A DNA stretch of 64,000 nt. Origin: CAVTWH01 sp963850915 (GTDB lineage Bacteria > Actinomycetota > Actinomycetes > Mycobacteriales > Micromonosporaceae). The translations under genes were made by a program, and so were the position numbers. This document shows positions 19,785 through 30,497 of this stretch, one piece after another. Each line of letters begins with the position of its first letter. The first letter of the stretch is position 1. The notes beneath the pieces were generated by a model. That model made no database searches, was not told the origin of the DNA, and worked only from the letters and a program-made list of their open reading frames with translations. Where the stretch lies: positions 372,001 through 436,000 of the forward strand of contig CAWKND010000004.1 in NCBI GenBank assembly GCA_963850915.1. The letters run 5' to 3'.

Positions 19785-21170
19785 TCAGCCGCTCAGGCCG
19801 CGGATGAAGCCGTAGAGGCCGAGTACCGCGCAGGCGATCGGTGCGGTGGCGAGCACCAGCAGCACGTCGAAGATGTCGCCGACGCGTCCCAGGTAGACCG
19901 AGGGCGGGCGGCGGCTGTAGCGCAGTGCGGCGACGATCGCGAAGACCGCGCCGGCCATGACCAGCAGGCCGGCGCTGAGCTGCGGCGCCGGTGCCGTCGT
20001 CCGCGAGCCGGGGCAGCAGCGTGGCCAGGCCCAGGATGCCGGCGGTCAGCCACGGCAGCCGGTGCCGGACGGTACTGAAGATCCGGGCGCGTAGCAGGCA
20101 GCTCGCCGAGACGACGAGGATCAGCAGTGCGCTGGCGGTACCGAGCCGCGCCCCAGTACTTCCAGGCAGAGCACGTTGAGCACGGCGAATGCCCAGAGGC
20201 AGCCGGTGAGGATCTCGTCGGCGCGCGCGACCATCGCGTAGGTGGCCAGTGCCGGCGGGGTGGGCTCCTGGTTGAGCAGGTCGTCGGAGGTACGGGGGAG
20301 CACCGGCAGCGGTACCTTGCCCAGCCGTACCGACAGCAGCGGCAGCGCCGGAGCAAGCAGCGCCAACGCAGCGACGAGCGACGCGGCGGTGGCCGGCGCA
20401 CCCAGTGGCGTCAACGCGACGGCGCCGGCGATCAGGCCCAGCGCGCCGATCACGATGCCGGCCGTGAACAGCCGCACCACGGCGGCGACGCCCAGGTAGC
20501 CGAGCAGCCCGAAGAGGAGCAGCGCGGCGCAGCCGAGCAGCAGGTGCGGGGCGCCCAGCCGGTGCAGCGGCTCGTCCCGGCCGAGCAGCAGCAGGGCACC
20601 GACGAAGGCGTACGCCTGGCGACCGCGCCGATCAGCGCCCCGGCCACCGCGTCGGGTACCACCCGGGCGACGACCACGCCGGCGCCTAGCAGGGCCACGG
20701 CCACCACGAGCGCCGCTACGGCGGGTACGGACCAGGGTGGGCCGGCGCGCAGTACGAGTACCAGTGCGCCGAGCAGGATGGCCACCCCGGCGGCGAGTCC
20801 CGTGGCACGGGTGGCCGCGCCGCTCCACTGCAGCCCGTACCGGCGGGAGCCCTCGGCGATGGCGTCCACCACGTCGTCGTACTCGACCTCGGGCCACTGC
20901 TCGTACCGCGGGGTCAGGTGCAGGATCTCGCCGTCGCGTACCCCCTGGGCGGCCAGTGTCCGGGCCATGTCCAGGGTGGAGCCGTCGGTGCGGCGCAGTG
21001 CCCAGCCGCCGTGCTCCAGCCCGTCGTCGGCCAGCGACTCCCCGGCCCGCGGCAGCACGCTGGGCAGCAGCATGGCCAGCGGAACCTGCTCGGGCAGCGC
21101 CAGGTCGAGCCGGCGCCGCGGGTGCGGCGAGCACCACCCTGGCCAGCCCGGCGCCGATGTTGTCGGCCAT
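19785..21170 (-). CDS. eccD: ESX membrane channel protein EccD (several frame breaks)
   Basis: Multispanning core subunit that forms most of the ESX membrane ring. From ATG 21170 (MADNIGAGLARVVL) the N-terminal ubiquitin-like domain can be read (LDLALPEQVPLAMLLPSVL, then GGWALRRTDGSTLDMARTLAAQGVRDGEILHL). It is followed by about ten hydrophobic helices ending GLYGFIRGLSG at the TGA near 19,785. The frame changes at about 21,120, 20,625, 20,160 and again between 20,000 and 19,900, while the translation between breaks stays family-like. I treat it as one intact gene with base-call indels. It is divergent from eccC across a tandem-repeat region. Confidence 0.82.
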
Positions 21171-21214
21171 CGTCCCGCTGCCTCCATCCATCCAGAACTG
21201 TCCTGCCCAGCAAT

Positions 21215-21372
21215 CGCTACGCCCTGCGACAGCTACGCCCTGCGACAGCTGCGCCCGCAGCCGTTACGTGGCCCGCAACTGTTACCAGCCCGCAACTGTT
21301 ACCAGCCCGCAACCGTCACCAGCCCGCAACCGTCATCAGCCCGCAACCGTCACCAGCCGGCAACCGTTGCCA
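21215..21372. repeat. 18-bp tandem repeats in the eccD-eccC promoter region
   Basis: Two related sets: AGCTACGCCCTGCGAC-type units (about 21,215-21,255), then six or more units of CCAGCCCGCAACCGTCAC (about 21,280-21,372), 18 bp each. They fill the space between the divergent starts of eccD and eccC where promoters must lie. Confidence 0.8.
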
Positions 21373-21536
21373 GACCTGGAATCCACGCCAGCTGCCCGCG
21401 CAGCGGGGCTGGGAGCCAGCCGGCCGCCGATCGGGCGTGCCCCAACCTAGCAGTCACATGGCTAGCATGTGGGCTACGTGCGCGGCCCCCGGCGCCATCC
21501 GGGGCGTTTCCGTGCCGCCCTGGGGAGGTGACAGCG

Positions 21537-24500
21537 GTGAGCTCGGTGGTCTACCGCCGGCCGGCGCGCCGGCCGGAGCCGGAGTACCCGTCCGGCGAGG
21601 TGCTGCTCGAGCCGCCGCCGGAGGTACCGGGGCCGTCCGGGCGGGGCTGGTCGCAGATGGTGACGATGGTCCCGATGCTGGCCGGTTCGGGCTCGATGGC
21701 GCTGATGTTCGCCGGGCAGCGCGGCGGTCCGCTTGCCTACCTGACCGGCGGCATGTTCGGGCTCTCCGCGATCGGCATGCTCGCCTCCCAGCTGGGCCAG
21801 GGCAGCGGCCCGGGCGAGCAGGAGATGCTGACCGCCCGCCGCTACTACATGCGGCACCTGTCGCCAGCGCCGCAAGCAGGTCCGCCGGGACGGTCAGAAG
21901 CAGCGCAAGGCGCTGCTCTACCGGCATCCGGACCCCGCGGCGCTGTGGTCGGTGCCGGGTAGCCAGCGGCTGTGGGAGCGGCGCGCCGGGCGACGCCGAC
22001 TTCGGCATGGTACGCATCGCGGTGGGCGCGCAGGAGCTGGCGACCACGCTGGTACCCCCGCAGTCTCGTCCGCTCGACGACCTTGACCCGATGTGCGCCG
22101 TGGCACTGCGCCGGTTCATGACCACCTACGCCAACCTCGACGGCCTGCCGATGCCGATGGCGCTGGACGGCTTCGCCCGGGTCTATCTGCGCGGCGACGG
22201 CCGAGCAGACGCGCGGCGCTGGCCCGCGCGATGATCGCCCAGGCGGCTGTCTTCCACGCCCCCGACGACCTGCTCGTCGCCGTCTGCACGGCACCGACCA
22301 GCGCGGAGCGAGTGGGAGTGGGTCAAGTGGCTGCCGCACGGCCTGCACCCCAACCGGTACGACGCGCTCGGCCAGCTGCGGCTGATCGCGCCGAACGTGC
22401 CCGGCCTGGAGGCGATGCTCGACGACGTGGTGGCCAACCGGCCCCGGTTCAACCCGACCGCCGGTGACTCCCGGGTGGTCGGCCCGCACCTGATCGTCGT
22501 ACTGGACGGCGGCGACGTGCTCGGCTCCGACCACCTGATGACCGACGGTGGCGTCGAGGGCGTGACCATCCTCGACCTGACCGACCCCGCCGCCGCGGTG
22601 CTCGACCAGAGCACGCTGGTGCTGGACGTGGCCGCCGACGGGGCGTTGAGCAGCACCACCTTCGAGGGCAAGGCGACGGTCGGGCCGGGCCGACCAGCTC
22701 AGCCTGGTGGAGGCCGAGGGCCTGGCGCTGCAGTTGGCGCCGCTGCGGCTGTCCGCGCGCTCCCGCTCGGAGCTGCGTACCACCGGCACGATCGACCTCT
22801 CCGACCTGCTGGAGATCGGTCCACCGGACGAGTTCGACCCGGCCCAGCACTGGATCCCGCGACCGCAGCGCGACCGGCTGCGGGTACCGATCGGCTGGTC
22901 GCCGGACGGCAGCGCCGGTCGAACTCGACCTCAAGGAGTCGGCGCAGGACGGGATGGGCCCGCACGGGCTGCTCATCGGGGCCACCGGCTCCGGCAAGTC
23001 CGAGCTGCTGCGCACGCTGGTCCTCGCGCTCGCGATCACGCACAGCCCCGAGGTACTCAACTTCGTACTCATCGACTTCAAGGGCGGCGCCACCTTCACC
23101 AAGCTCGACGTGCTGCCGCACACCAGCGCGGTGATCACCAACCTGGAGGACGAGCTGCCGCTGGTCGACCGGATGAGCGACGCCATCAACGGTGAGCTGA
23201 TCCGCCGCCAGGAGCTGCTGCGCAAGGCCGGCAAATACGCGAGCCAGCGCGACTACGAGAAGGCCCGGGCCGCCGGTGCGCCGCTGGCCCCGCTGCCCAG
23301 CCTGCTGATCATCTGCGACGAGTTCAGCGAGCTGCTGACCGCCAAGCCCGACTTCATCGACATGTTCGTACAGATCGGCCGGGTCGGCCGCTCGCTCGGG
23401 CGTACACCTGCTGCTGGCCTCGCAGCGGCTGGAGGAGGGGCGGCTGCGCGGGCTGGACACGCACCTGTCGTACCGGGTGGGCCTGCGTACCTTCTCGGCG
23501 GTGGAGAGCCGGATCGTGCTCGGGGACACCGCCGCGTTCGAGCTGCCGCGCTCGCCGGGCCACGGCTACCTGCGCTTCGGTACCGAGCCGCTGCGCGCGG
23601 TTCCGGGCCGCGTACGTCTCCGGGGTGTACCGCCGCGACGCACCGTCGCTGCTGGCCGCCGCCGGTGGACCGGCCCGATCACCCGCGACTACGTCAGCGG
23701 CTACGTGGCACCGCCGGTCGCCGAGGAGCCGGTGGAGCCGGTCGCCGAGCAGGCCGCTGACGCGGTGGGCGACAGCGTGCTGGACATCATCGTCGACCGC
23801 ATGCGCGGCAAGGGCGTACCCGCCCACCAGGTCTGGCTGCCGCCACTGGCCGAGCCGCCGACCCTCGACGCGCTGCTGCCCGCCGCTGGTCGCAGGACCC
23901 GGAGCGCGGGCTGACCGTGCAGGCGCCGCAGCTGCAGGGCGCGCTGATGGCCGCGGTCGGCATCATCGACCGGCCGCTGGAGCAGCGCCGCGACGCGCTG
24001 TGGTGGGAGCTGGCGCGGAGCGGCCGGGCACGCGATGGTGGTCGGCGGCCCGAAGTCGGGGCGCAGCACCATCCTGCGTGACCTGGTCCTCAGCCTCGCC
24101 CTCACGCACACGCCGCGCGAGGTGCAGATCTACGGCCTCGACTTCGGCGGCGGCGCGCTCGCCTCGCTCCGCGACCTGCCGCACGTCGGCGGGGTGGCGG
24201 CCCGGCTGGACGCGCGGCGCGGTCCGCCGGACCGTCGCCGAGCTGGCCGTGCTGCTGGCCGAGCGGGAGCGCCGGTTCGCCGCCGCCGGCATCGACTCGA
24301 TGGCCTCCTACCGGCGGGCCGGCGGGCCGGCCAGCACGCCGACGACCCGTTCGGCGACGTGTTCCTGGTCGTCGACGGCTGGGCCACCATCCGCTCCGAC
24401 TTCGAGGACCTCGAGGGCACGATCAACGACCTGGCCAACCGGGGCCTGACCTACGGCATCCACGTGATCGGCTCGGCCACCCGGTGGAACGACATCCGGC

Positions 24501-25520
24501 CGGCCGTGCGCGACCTCTTCGGCAGCCGGCTGGAGCTGCGCCTGGGTGACCCGAGCGACTCGGCGGTCGACCGGCGGGCGGCGATGAACGTGCCGCCGGA
24601 GCGCCGCCGGGTCGCGGCATCGTCCCGGGTGGCCTGCAGTTCCTCGCGGCGCTGCCCGCGGATGGACGGGCAGCCGAGGCGAGGACCTGGCCGACGGCGG
24701 TGGACCGGCTGGTCCGCGAGATCCGGGCCGGCCTGGCCGGACGCGGGCGCGCCGCCGGTCCGGCTGCTGCCGGCCACGCTGCCCTACGCCAGCCTGCCGA
24801 TCGCCGACCGGCAGCGCTCCGGGCATCCCGATCGGCATCGCCGAGGCCGACCTGCGCCCGGTCTGGGTGGACTTCGCGGTCGACTCGCACCTGCTGCTCT
24901 TCGGCGACTCCGGGTCCGGCAAGACGCGCGTTCCTGCGGGCCGTCGGCGCAGTCCATCGTGGACCGGTACGAGCTGACCGAGGCGCGGATCATCATGGTC
25001 GACTACCGGCGCAGCCTGCTCGGCGCGATCAACAGCCCACACCTCATCGGTACCGGCACCTCCGCGCAGACCAGCGCAGACGATCATCACCGAGGTCGAT
25101 CCAGGTACTGCGCGACCGGCTGCCCGGCCCCGACGTGACCGCCGACCAGCTGCGCAAACGCAGCTGGTGGAAGGGGCCGGAGCTGTACATCCTGGTCGAC
25201 GACTACGACCTGGTGGCCGGCGGCAGCACCAACCCGATCACGCCCGCTGCTGGAGTTCCTCAGCCAGGCCCGGGACGTCGGCCTGCACCTGATCCTGACC
25301 CGGCGCAGCGGCGGTGCCAGCCGGGCGCTGTACGAGCCGGTACTGATGCGGCTGCGGGAACTGGGCTCGCCCGGCATCCTGCTCTCCGGCGACCGGGAAG
25401 AGGGCAACCTGCTGGGCAATGTCCGGCCCTCGCTGCAGCCGCCGGGCCGTGGCTGGCTGCGTGACTCGACGCGAGGGGGGCCGGCTGGTGCAGCTCGGTT
25501 GGCTGCCGCCGCCCGAGTAG
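21537..25520 (+). CDS. eccC: ESX motor ATPase EccC (many frame breaks)
   Basis: FtsK/SpoIIIE-type motor that recognises WXG substrates. GTG 21537 follows GGGGAGGTG. Two membrane helices ([24 protein letters not shown]) precede three ATPase domains. Walker A motifs are [14 protein letters not shown] near 22,980, the degenerate [12 protein letters not shown] near 24,045, and GDSGSGKT near 24,905. Walker B-like segments are [21 protein letters not shown] and LYILVDDYD. It ends [13 protein letters not shown] at 25,520. The frame changes at least ten times (for example near 21,865, 21,983, 22,690, 22,917, 23,400, 24,030, 25,250), mostly through one extra G or C. No motif is lost and no missense drift is visible, so sequencing indels are likelier than decay. 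Total about 1,325 residues, normal for fused EccCab. Confidence 0.85.
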
Positions 25521-25660
25521 GTCGCCGGCTGCTTACGGTCTGGTATCTCAGGTTGTGACCTGGGTATATCGATCCAAGTCCACTTGGAGGGTACAAGCGG
25601 GTTGCCCGGAACCAGTACCATCGAGATGATTCGATCATCACTCGCGACGGGGAGTGCGGG

Positions 25661-26320
25661 ATGTCTTTACGCGATGAGGGCGGCGGGTCGAGCGACAACT
25701 GGGTACCCGCGGTCAGCGACGTCAAGGTCGACATCAAGGGGATCCAGGACTTCGCCACGTTGATCGGCCATGAGATCAAGGACCAGTTCCAGGTCAACAT
25801 GCAGACGGGCATCGAGCCGATGATGCGCATCCGGGCGCCGATGGGCGGTGGCAGCCTCAAAGAGGGCGCCTTCTTCCAGCAGATGCACGTCCGTGAGCTG
25901 AAGGCCGCCGGCGACCTGCTCCGCGACGTGGCGCTGGGGATGTCCTCGCTGTCCGCCGCGGCACTCGCCATCTACGCCGACTACCTGGGTGGCGACAACC
26001 TCAGCTCGGCGACGGTCGACGACGTGATGAACGCGTTCTATCCCGGGCCCGGCCAGCAGACACTGCAGGGCCACGACGCCGACGATCCGGCGAGCCCGGT
26101 CAACGACTCGCCGAACTACGACCCGGCAGACGACCCGAGAATTCCGGCGGACATTCGCGCGGTGATCATCGCCGGCGAGAGCGGTGGCGGTGGCGGTACT
26201 GGCGACCAGTACGACCCGAGCGCTCCGCAGACGGTGGGGACGGGTAGCGGCGCGTACACCATCCAGGGCGACTACGACAAGATGAACGACGCGCCCACCG
26301 ACCCGGTACTGAACCAGTGA
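25661..26320 (+). CDS. Helical ESX-associated protein
   Basis: 219-residue protein without a family name I can give. Residues about 20-125 look helical (DIKGIQDFATLIGHEIKDQF, then AGDLLRDVALGMSSLSAAALAIYADYLGG), as in WXG/PE-like substrates or their chaperones. The second half is disordered, rich in Asp, Pro and Gly. It follows eccC by 140 bp and precedes another helical substrate by 13 bp, so both belong to one operon. The small conserved helical module plus acidic tail would suit a secreted partner protein. No signal peptide is present, consistent with ESX export. Confidence 0.7.
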   Translation: MSLRDEGGGSSDNWVPAVSDVKVDIKGIQDFATLIGHEIKDQFQVNMQTGIEPMMRIRAPMGGGSLKEGAFFQQMHVRELKAAGDLLRDVALGMSSLSAAALAIYADYLGGDNLSSATVDDVMNAFYPGPGQQTLQGHDADDPASPVNDSPNYDPADDPRIPADIRAVIIAGESGGGGGTGDQYDPSAPQTVGTGSGAYTIQGDYDKMNDAPTDPVLNQ

Positions 26321-26333
26321 GCGGGGGGCCACG

Positions 26334-28097
26334 ATGACCGACAGCTACTACGGCTACACGCCCGTCTCGTTGCCGTACGAGGTGGCGCAGTACGACGACT
26401 ACGCGGCCGGCTCACCCACCCCCGACTACACGCCGACCGACTGGAACAACTACGACCGCACCAACATCGACAGCATGTGGGAGTGGATCCAGCCGGAGTC
26501 CAACGAGCGGGTGACCGCGGTCGCCGACATGTGGCGCCGGGTCGTCACGCTGCTGGACCTGACCGCCAGCAACCTACGCATGTACGCCGACGCGCTGTCC
26601 GCCAAGTGGAACTCCGACGCCGGCAAGATGTTCATGCAGCAGGTCGGCAAGGCGCTCTACTCGATGGATCAGTGGCGCGAGGTGGCGATGAACAACGCCA
26701 GCGGGCTCGACCTGATCGCCGGCGCGATCGTGAAGAACCAGTGGCAGGCGAAGAAGGTCTTCGAGGAGTACGTCCAGGCGTACACCCACCCCGGCTCGGT
26801 ACCGGGCAGCGCGGCGAAGATCCTCGCGGCCGGTCGGGGCGGCGTGCTCTACGAGAAGGAAGACGACCGCAAGCAGCGGATGCGCAAGGCGTACACGCCG
26901 CTCATCCAGCCCTTCGTGAAGGACGTCGCGGACACGTACATGGACGTGTTCTTCAACAACCTCGGCCGGGGCGACATGTACAAGGGGCCGACCGACGCGG
27001 TCTACACCTCCCAGGACAAGCTGACCCCGAAGCCGGGCTCGCTGGGCGGGGGCGGCATCCCGCCGGTACCCAACGTCAGCGCCCTGCTCGCCTCGATCCA
27101 CCAGCAGATCAAGGTGCCGCCACTGCCGCAGCCCAGCACGCCACCCGGGAGCGACCTGACGCTGGCCGGCGTGCAGACCGCGCCGCCGTTGCCGCACGCG
27201 CCGCTGCCCGGTGCCGGCCTGCCGACTCCGCAGCTGCCCAACCCCAACCTGCCGGTACCGGGCGTGCCCGGGCTGCCACCGATCCTGACCGGTGACGTCG
27301 AGGTACCGCCGCGAGCGGGCCTGCCCGGCGCCGGCGTAGCACCGGAGGAGACCGGCTTCGGCCGGCCCAGCCTGCCGGGTAAGCCCAACCTGTCCGGCCT
27401 GCGCAAGCCCGGTTCACCGGGTCGGCCCCCCTCGCCCGGTCGGGGCAACCCCAACCTGCGTGGCTCGAAGGCGCGCCCCGGCAGCCTGCCCGAGGGCAGC
27501 GGCCTGGACGAGCAACTGGAGCACCCGAACGCGCGCGGCCCGCTGCCGCCCCGGCTCAACGGCCGGCGCCCCGGCGGCAACCGCCCGGGAACCGGAGCAC
27601 CAGGCGAGGAGCAGTCGCTGCACGGTGGCTCGCCACGCGGCGGGCGCCCCGGCGGCGAGCCGGGCGAGCGGCTGACCGGGCGGCGCCAGCCGGGGCTGCC
27701 CGAGGAGGAGCAGGACGCGTTCCGCCGGGGTACGCCCGGCCGGCCGGACCTGGGCGGGCGCAGCACACCCCGGCGCCGACCGGGTGAGCCGGATGAGTCG
27801 GAGCGCGGCCGGAGCATGCGTGGCCAGGGTGGCGCCGAGTCGGAGGAGCCGGGCCAGGGTCGGGTACTGCGTGGCCGGGGTACCGGCGAAGGCGAGCAGC
27901 CGGGGCGCGGGCTACCGCCGGGTGGCCGGGGTACCCAGCGCAAGAAGGACAAGCGGGAAAGCGCCGAAGTCGGCCCGGTACCCGAGGGCGACGACGCGCT
28001 GTGGTCGGTGGAGCAGGCGGCGCCCGCGGTCATCGACACGCCCGAGCCGGTACGCCCTGCCGAGCCCGGTCAGGCACTGGGCCGGGCCACCGGCTGA
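26334..28097 (+). CDS. WXG-like substrate with long Pro/Gly-rich tail
   Basis: 587-residue protein. The N-terminal ~230 residues are helical and contain a WXG-type turn (LSAKWNSDAGKMFMQQV, near residues 88-104) followed by another long helix (VFEEYVQAYTHPGS). Residues about 235-560 form a low-complexity tail rich in Pro, Gly and Arg (LPNPNLPVPGVPGLPP, GRPPSPGRGNPNLRG), with regular P-x-L-P repeats. The last residues end PEPVRPAEPGQALGRATG. This layout resembles PPE-like or EspB-like ESX substrates with an extended surface-exposed tail. It ends at a strong bidirectional terminator. No enzyme domain is visible, so it is more likely structural than a toxin. Confidence 0.75.
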   Translation: MTDSYYGYTPVSLPYEVAQYDDYAAGSPTPDYTPTDWNNYDRTNIDSMWEWIQPESNERVTAVADMWRRVVTLLDLTASNLRMYADALSAKWNSDAGKMFMQQVGKALYSMDQWREVAMNNASGLDLIAGAIVKNQWQAKKVFEEYVQAYTHPGSVPGSAAKILAAGRGGVLYEKEDDRKQRMRKAYTPLIQPFVKDVADTYMDVFFNNLGRGDMYKGPTDAVYTSQDKLTPKPGSLGGGGIPPVPNVSALLASIHQQIKVPPLPQPSTPPGSDLTLAGVQTAPPLPHAPLPGAGLPTPQLPNPNLPVPGVPGLPPILTGDVEVPPRAGLPGAGVAPEETGFGRPSLPGKPNLSGLRKPGSPGRPPSPGRGNPNLRGSKARPGSLPEGSGLDEQLEHPNARGPLPPRLNGRRPGGNRPGTGAPGEEQSLHGGSPRGGRPGGEPGERLTGRRQPGLPEEEQDAFRRGTPGRPDLGGRSTPRRRPGEPDESERGRSMRGQGGAESEEPGQGRVLRGRGTGEGEQPGRGLPPGGRGTQRKKDKRESAEVGPVPEGDDALWSVEQAAPAVIDTPEPVRPAEPGQALGRATG

Positions 28098-28107
28098 GTT
28101 TGCTGAA

Positions 28108-28157
28108 CAGGGTCACCGGGTCCGTGAGTTGCGGATCCGGTGACCCTGCTCATTTTT
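28108..28157. terminator. Strong bidirectional terminator
   Basis: A 17-bp stem (28,108-28,124 with 28,132-28,148, one G-A mismatch), a 7-base loop and then CATTTTTCTG on the plus strand. It separates the substrate operon from mycP, which converges on it. Confidence 0.9.
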
Positions 28158-28218
28158 CTGCGCTCGATGGCTGTTCGACGTGGCCGGTCGGCGTGGCCCC
28201 GGCGTGGCGGGCGTGTGG

Positions 28219-29587
28219 CTAGTCGGCGGGGTTGCGGCCGGGGAGGGCGAAGAAGACCTGTTCGGGCTCGTCGACCGTCGCGTGTGGAGCGGGGGCCGGG
28301 GGTACGCCGGGGCGCCACTCGCGCGCGCGGCCACGGCGTACCGCGAGCGACAGCAGCCACGCGGTGAGTACCAGCGTGGCCACCAGCAGACCGACCGCGA
28401 TGGCGATCCGGCCGTCGGTGTGCCAGGCGGCGTTCCGGGCGGCGGTGGCCGGGTCGACCGCCGCGCCGGGCAGCCCGGTACCGACGCTCGCCACGGCGCT
28501 GGGCGGGAGCAGTTCGGTGACGGCGCGGTACGGGTCGACCAGGCCGTGCCCGAACTCGTTGGTACTCCCGGACTTCGGCATCGGATCGGCGGTCGCCTCG
28601 AAGCCGGTGCGCCACGTCGGTGTTGTGCAGTTGCGGCGAGGCCGACCAGACGAGCGCCGCGGCGGCGCTGACCAGTGGGGTCGCGAAGCTGGTACCGCTC
28701 CAGGTGGCGTACCCGGAGACCCGGGTGGCGGCCAGTACGTCACCGCCCGGTGCCACCAGGTCGACGTACGGGCCGACCTGCGACTGGGACAGCCGGGTAC
28801 CGTCCGCGTTGATCGCCCCGACACCGACGACGCCCTGGTATGCGGCCGGGTAGGACGGTGGGTCCACCGTGGCCGGGTCGCTCGTGCCGAGGCTGGGCGC
28901 GGCCGAGCTGTCCTGCGGGTCGGTGTGGTGGTTGCCGACCGCCGCCACGATCAGGCAGCCCTTGCCCTGTGCGTAGCTGACGGCACTGGCCACGGCCGGG
29001 TAGTCGGTGTCCAGTGTCAACGAGATGTTGATGATGCGGGCGCCGTTGTCGGCCGCGTACCGGATCGCCTGCCCGAACACGTCCGGTGAAACCGAGTCGC
29101 CGCTGCCGGCCTGCCCGTTGTCGCTGTCCTCGTGTTCGCTGACCCGCAGCGGCAGGATGCGTACGCCGGGGGCGAGCCCTTGGAAGCCGATGCCGCTGAC
29201 CCGCTGCCCGGCGATCAGGCTGGCCACCGCGGTGCCGTGCGAGGCGCAGTCGAAATTTCCGCCGGCCGTGTTGCGCAGGAAGTCGTAGCCGGCGAGTACC
29301 TGCCCGGCCAACTGCGGGTGGCTGTCGTCGACGCCCGAGTCGAGTACCGCCACGGTGATGCCGGCGCCGGTACTGAGCTGCTGTACCCGTTGCGGGGCAA
29401 GCAACTGCTGGGCCCACGGGACCGGCGTGACGGTACCCCCTGGGGTGGCGGGTTGGTCGCAGGCGATCGGGGCGCGCGGCGCGGGTACCCCCGCATCGGC
29501 AGTCACCGGCGCACCGACGACGGCCAGTGACGCGGCGACTGCGGCAACCGCCCAACGGCCGAGTAATGCGGTGTGACCAGGGCGCAC
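28219..29587 (-). CDS. mycP: Mycosin, subtilisin-like protease of the ESX system (one frame break)
   Basis: Membrane-anchored serine protease essential for ESX complex stability. Start is GTG 29587, followed by a signal peptide (RPGHTALLGRWAVAAVAASLAVVGAP). The catalytic triad is visible: Asp in ITVAVLDSGVDDSHP, His in FDCASHGTAVASLIAG, Ser in WSGTSFATPLVSAAAALVW; the oxyanion Asn is in VAAVGNHH. The frame changes near 28,605 after the DVAHRL region; the next frame gives FGHGLVDPYRAVTELLP and a C-terminal membrane helix (IAIAVGLLVATLVLTAWLL). About 455 residues, as expected. One base-call indel is the simplest cause of the break. It is divergent from the YbaB-toxin operon. Confidence 0.9.
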
Positions 29588-29680
29588 GTTCAGAAGTCCT
29601 TCAGCCGATCGGAAGCGGGGTAGTGAGAACTGGCGATGGTTCACTATCGTACGGATGGGACGAGGCAACGGGGAGGTGCC

Positions 29681-30079
29681 ATGGACAACCGAGCACTGCA
29701 GGCACGTGCCGACGAGTTGATGGGCGAACTCAACCGGCTCCGCACCGGGATGGGTGATCTGCAGCAGCGGCTGCGCCAACTCACCGCGACCGCCACTTCC
29801 AGCGACGGCTTCGTGAAAGCCGAGGTCGGGCCACGTGGCCAGCTGGTCCGGCTCGAGCTCGACCCGCGCATCTACCGCCGTCCCGACTCCAAGCAGCTCG
29901 CGGCCACCATCACCGAGACGATCCAGAAGGCCACGGCCGATGTCACCGCCCAGGTCGCCGACGCCTGCAAGCCCTACATGGGTGGCGAAGAACTGCAGGC
30001 CCACCTGAACTTCGACTTCGACGGCACCCGCCGCCGGCTGGACTCCGAACTCGATTTCATGAACCTGGACCGGCCATGA
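29681..30079 (+). CDS. YbaB/EbfC family protein
   Basis: 132-residue protein of the nucleoid-associated YbaB/EbfC fold. ATG 29681 has GGGGAGG upstream. It opens with a long helix (NRALQARADELMGELNRLRTG), then a beta-hairpin (GFVKAEVGPRGQLVRLELDPR) and a helix (KQLAATITETIQKATADVTAQ). ESX loci of many actinomycetes carry such a paralogue directly before a WXG-like gene and a large toxin, where it probably acts as a chaperone-like partner and not a DNA binder. Here the same order is seen, so it is likely the first gene of the toxin operon. Confidence 0.85.
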   Translation: MDNRALQARADELMGELNRLRTGMGDLQQRLRQLTATATSSDGFVKAEVGPRGQLVRLELDPRIYRRPDSKQLAATITETIQKATADVTAQVADACKPYMGGEELQAHLNFDFDGTRRRLDSELDFMNLDRP

Positions 30080-30113
30080 GCGAGCGAATCATGTGGCTCA
30101 GCGCGGATTGTGC

Positions 30114-30151
30114 CTCATGCCCGCCCGGAGCGAAGCGAGGACGGGCATGAG
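30114..30151. promoter_or_regulatory. Hairpin covering a start codon
   Basis: CTCATGCCCG (30,114-30,123) is the exact complement of CGGGCATGAG (30,142-30,151), which contains the ATG start (30,147) of the next gene. The 18-base loop holds GAGCGAAGCGAGGA, a motif common in actinomycete intergenic repeats. In RNA it would hide the start codon. Confidence 0.6.
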
Positions 30152-30476
30152 CGAGGAGACCGCGGTTGATCCGCAGGGCGCGACCGGCGGCGCCAACCAG
30201 CTGACCAGCGTGGGCGACGAGATGCTGACCAAGTGGGTGCAGCTGCGGGCCCGGATCGACGAACTCAACGGGCAGTTGCCGTGGGGCAACGACGACGTCG
30301 GCAAGAAGTTCCACGACGGCTACCTCGGCGGGGGTACCCCGGCGTCCACCAACACCCTCGACGTTGGGGAGTCGCTGGTACGGGCGATCGCGATGCTCGG
30401 GCCGCAGGTTCTCGACGGGGTCCAGGGCACCGCTGACCTCGACGACCTCATCGCGGAATGGTTCCCCAAGAAGTGA
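30147..30476 (+). CDS. Small WXG-like ESX substrate
   Basis: 109-residue helical protein starting at ATG 30147 (MSEETAVDPQGATGG). A predicted helix-turn-helix carries LTKWVQLRARIDELNGQLPWGNDDVGKKFHDGY: the W-G-N turn takes the place of WXG. It ends acidic then basic (DLIAEWFPKK). Such proteins lie between a YbaB homologue and a giant toxin in many actinomycete ESX toxin operons and probably act as the toxin's secretion partner. The start codon lies inside a stable hairpin, suggesting translational control, perhaps by coupling to the upstream gene. Confidence 0.75.
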   Translation: MSEETAVDPQGATGGANQLTSVGDEMLTKWVQLRARIDELNGQLPWGNDDVGKKFHDGYLGGGTPASTNTLDVGESLVRAIAMLGPQVLDGVQGTADLDDLIAEWFPKK

Positions 30477-30497
30477 CCGCCGCGGCCCGGTCCTGAG

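Noticed and set aside
21537..25520. Programmed ribosomal frameshifting in eccC
   Set aside because: There are too many shifts, none at a recognised slippery sequence, and the same pattern is seen in unrelated genes.
26574..27197. Antisense ORF opposite the WXG-like substrate
   Set aside because: No domain, Arg/Val-rich shadow composition, and the sense strand has a clear WXG turn.
28070..30004. A 644-residue version of mycosin starting at 30,004
   Set aside because: The signal peptide begins at GTG 29587; upstream sequence is antisense to the YbaB-like gene.
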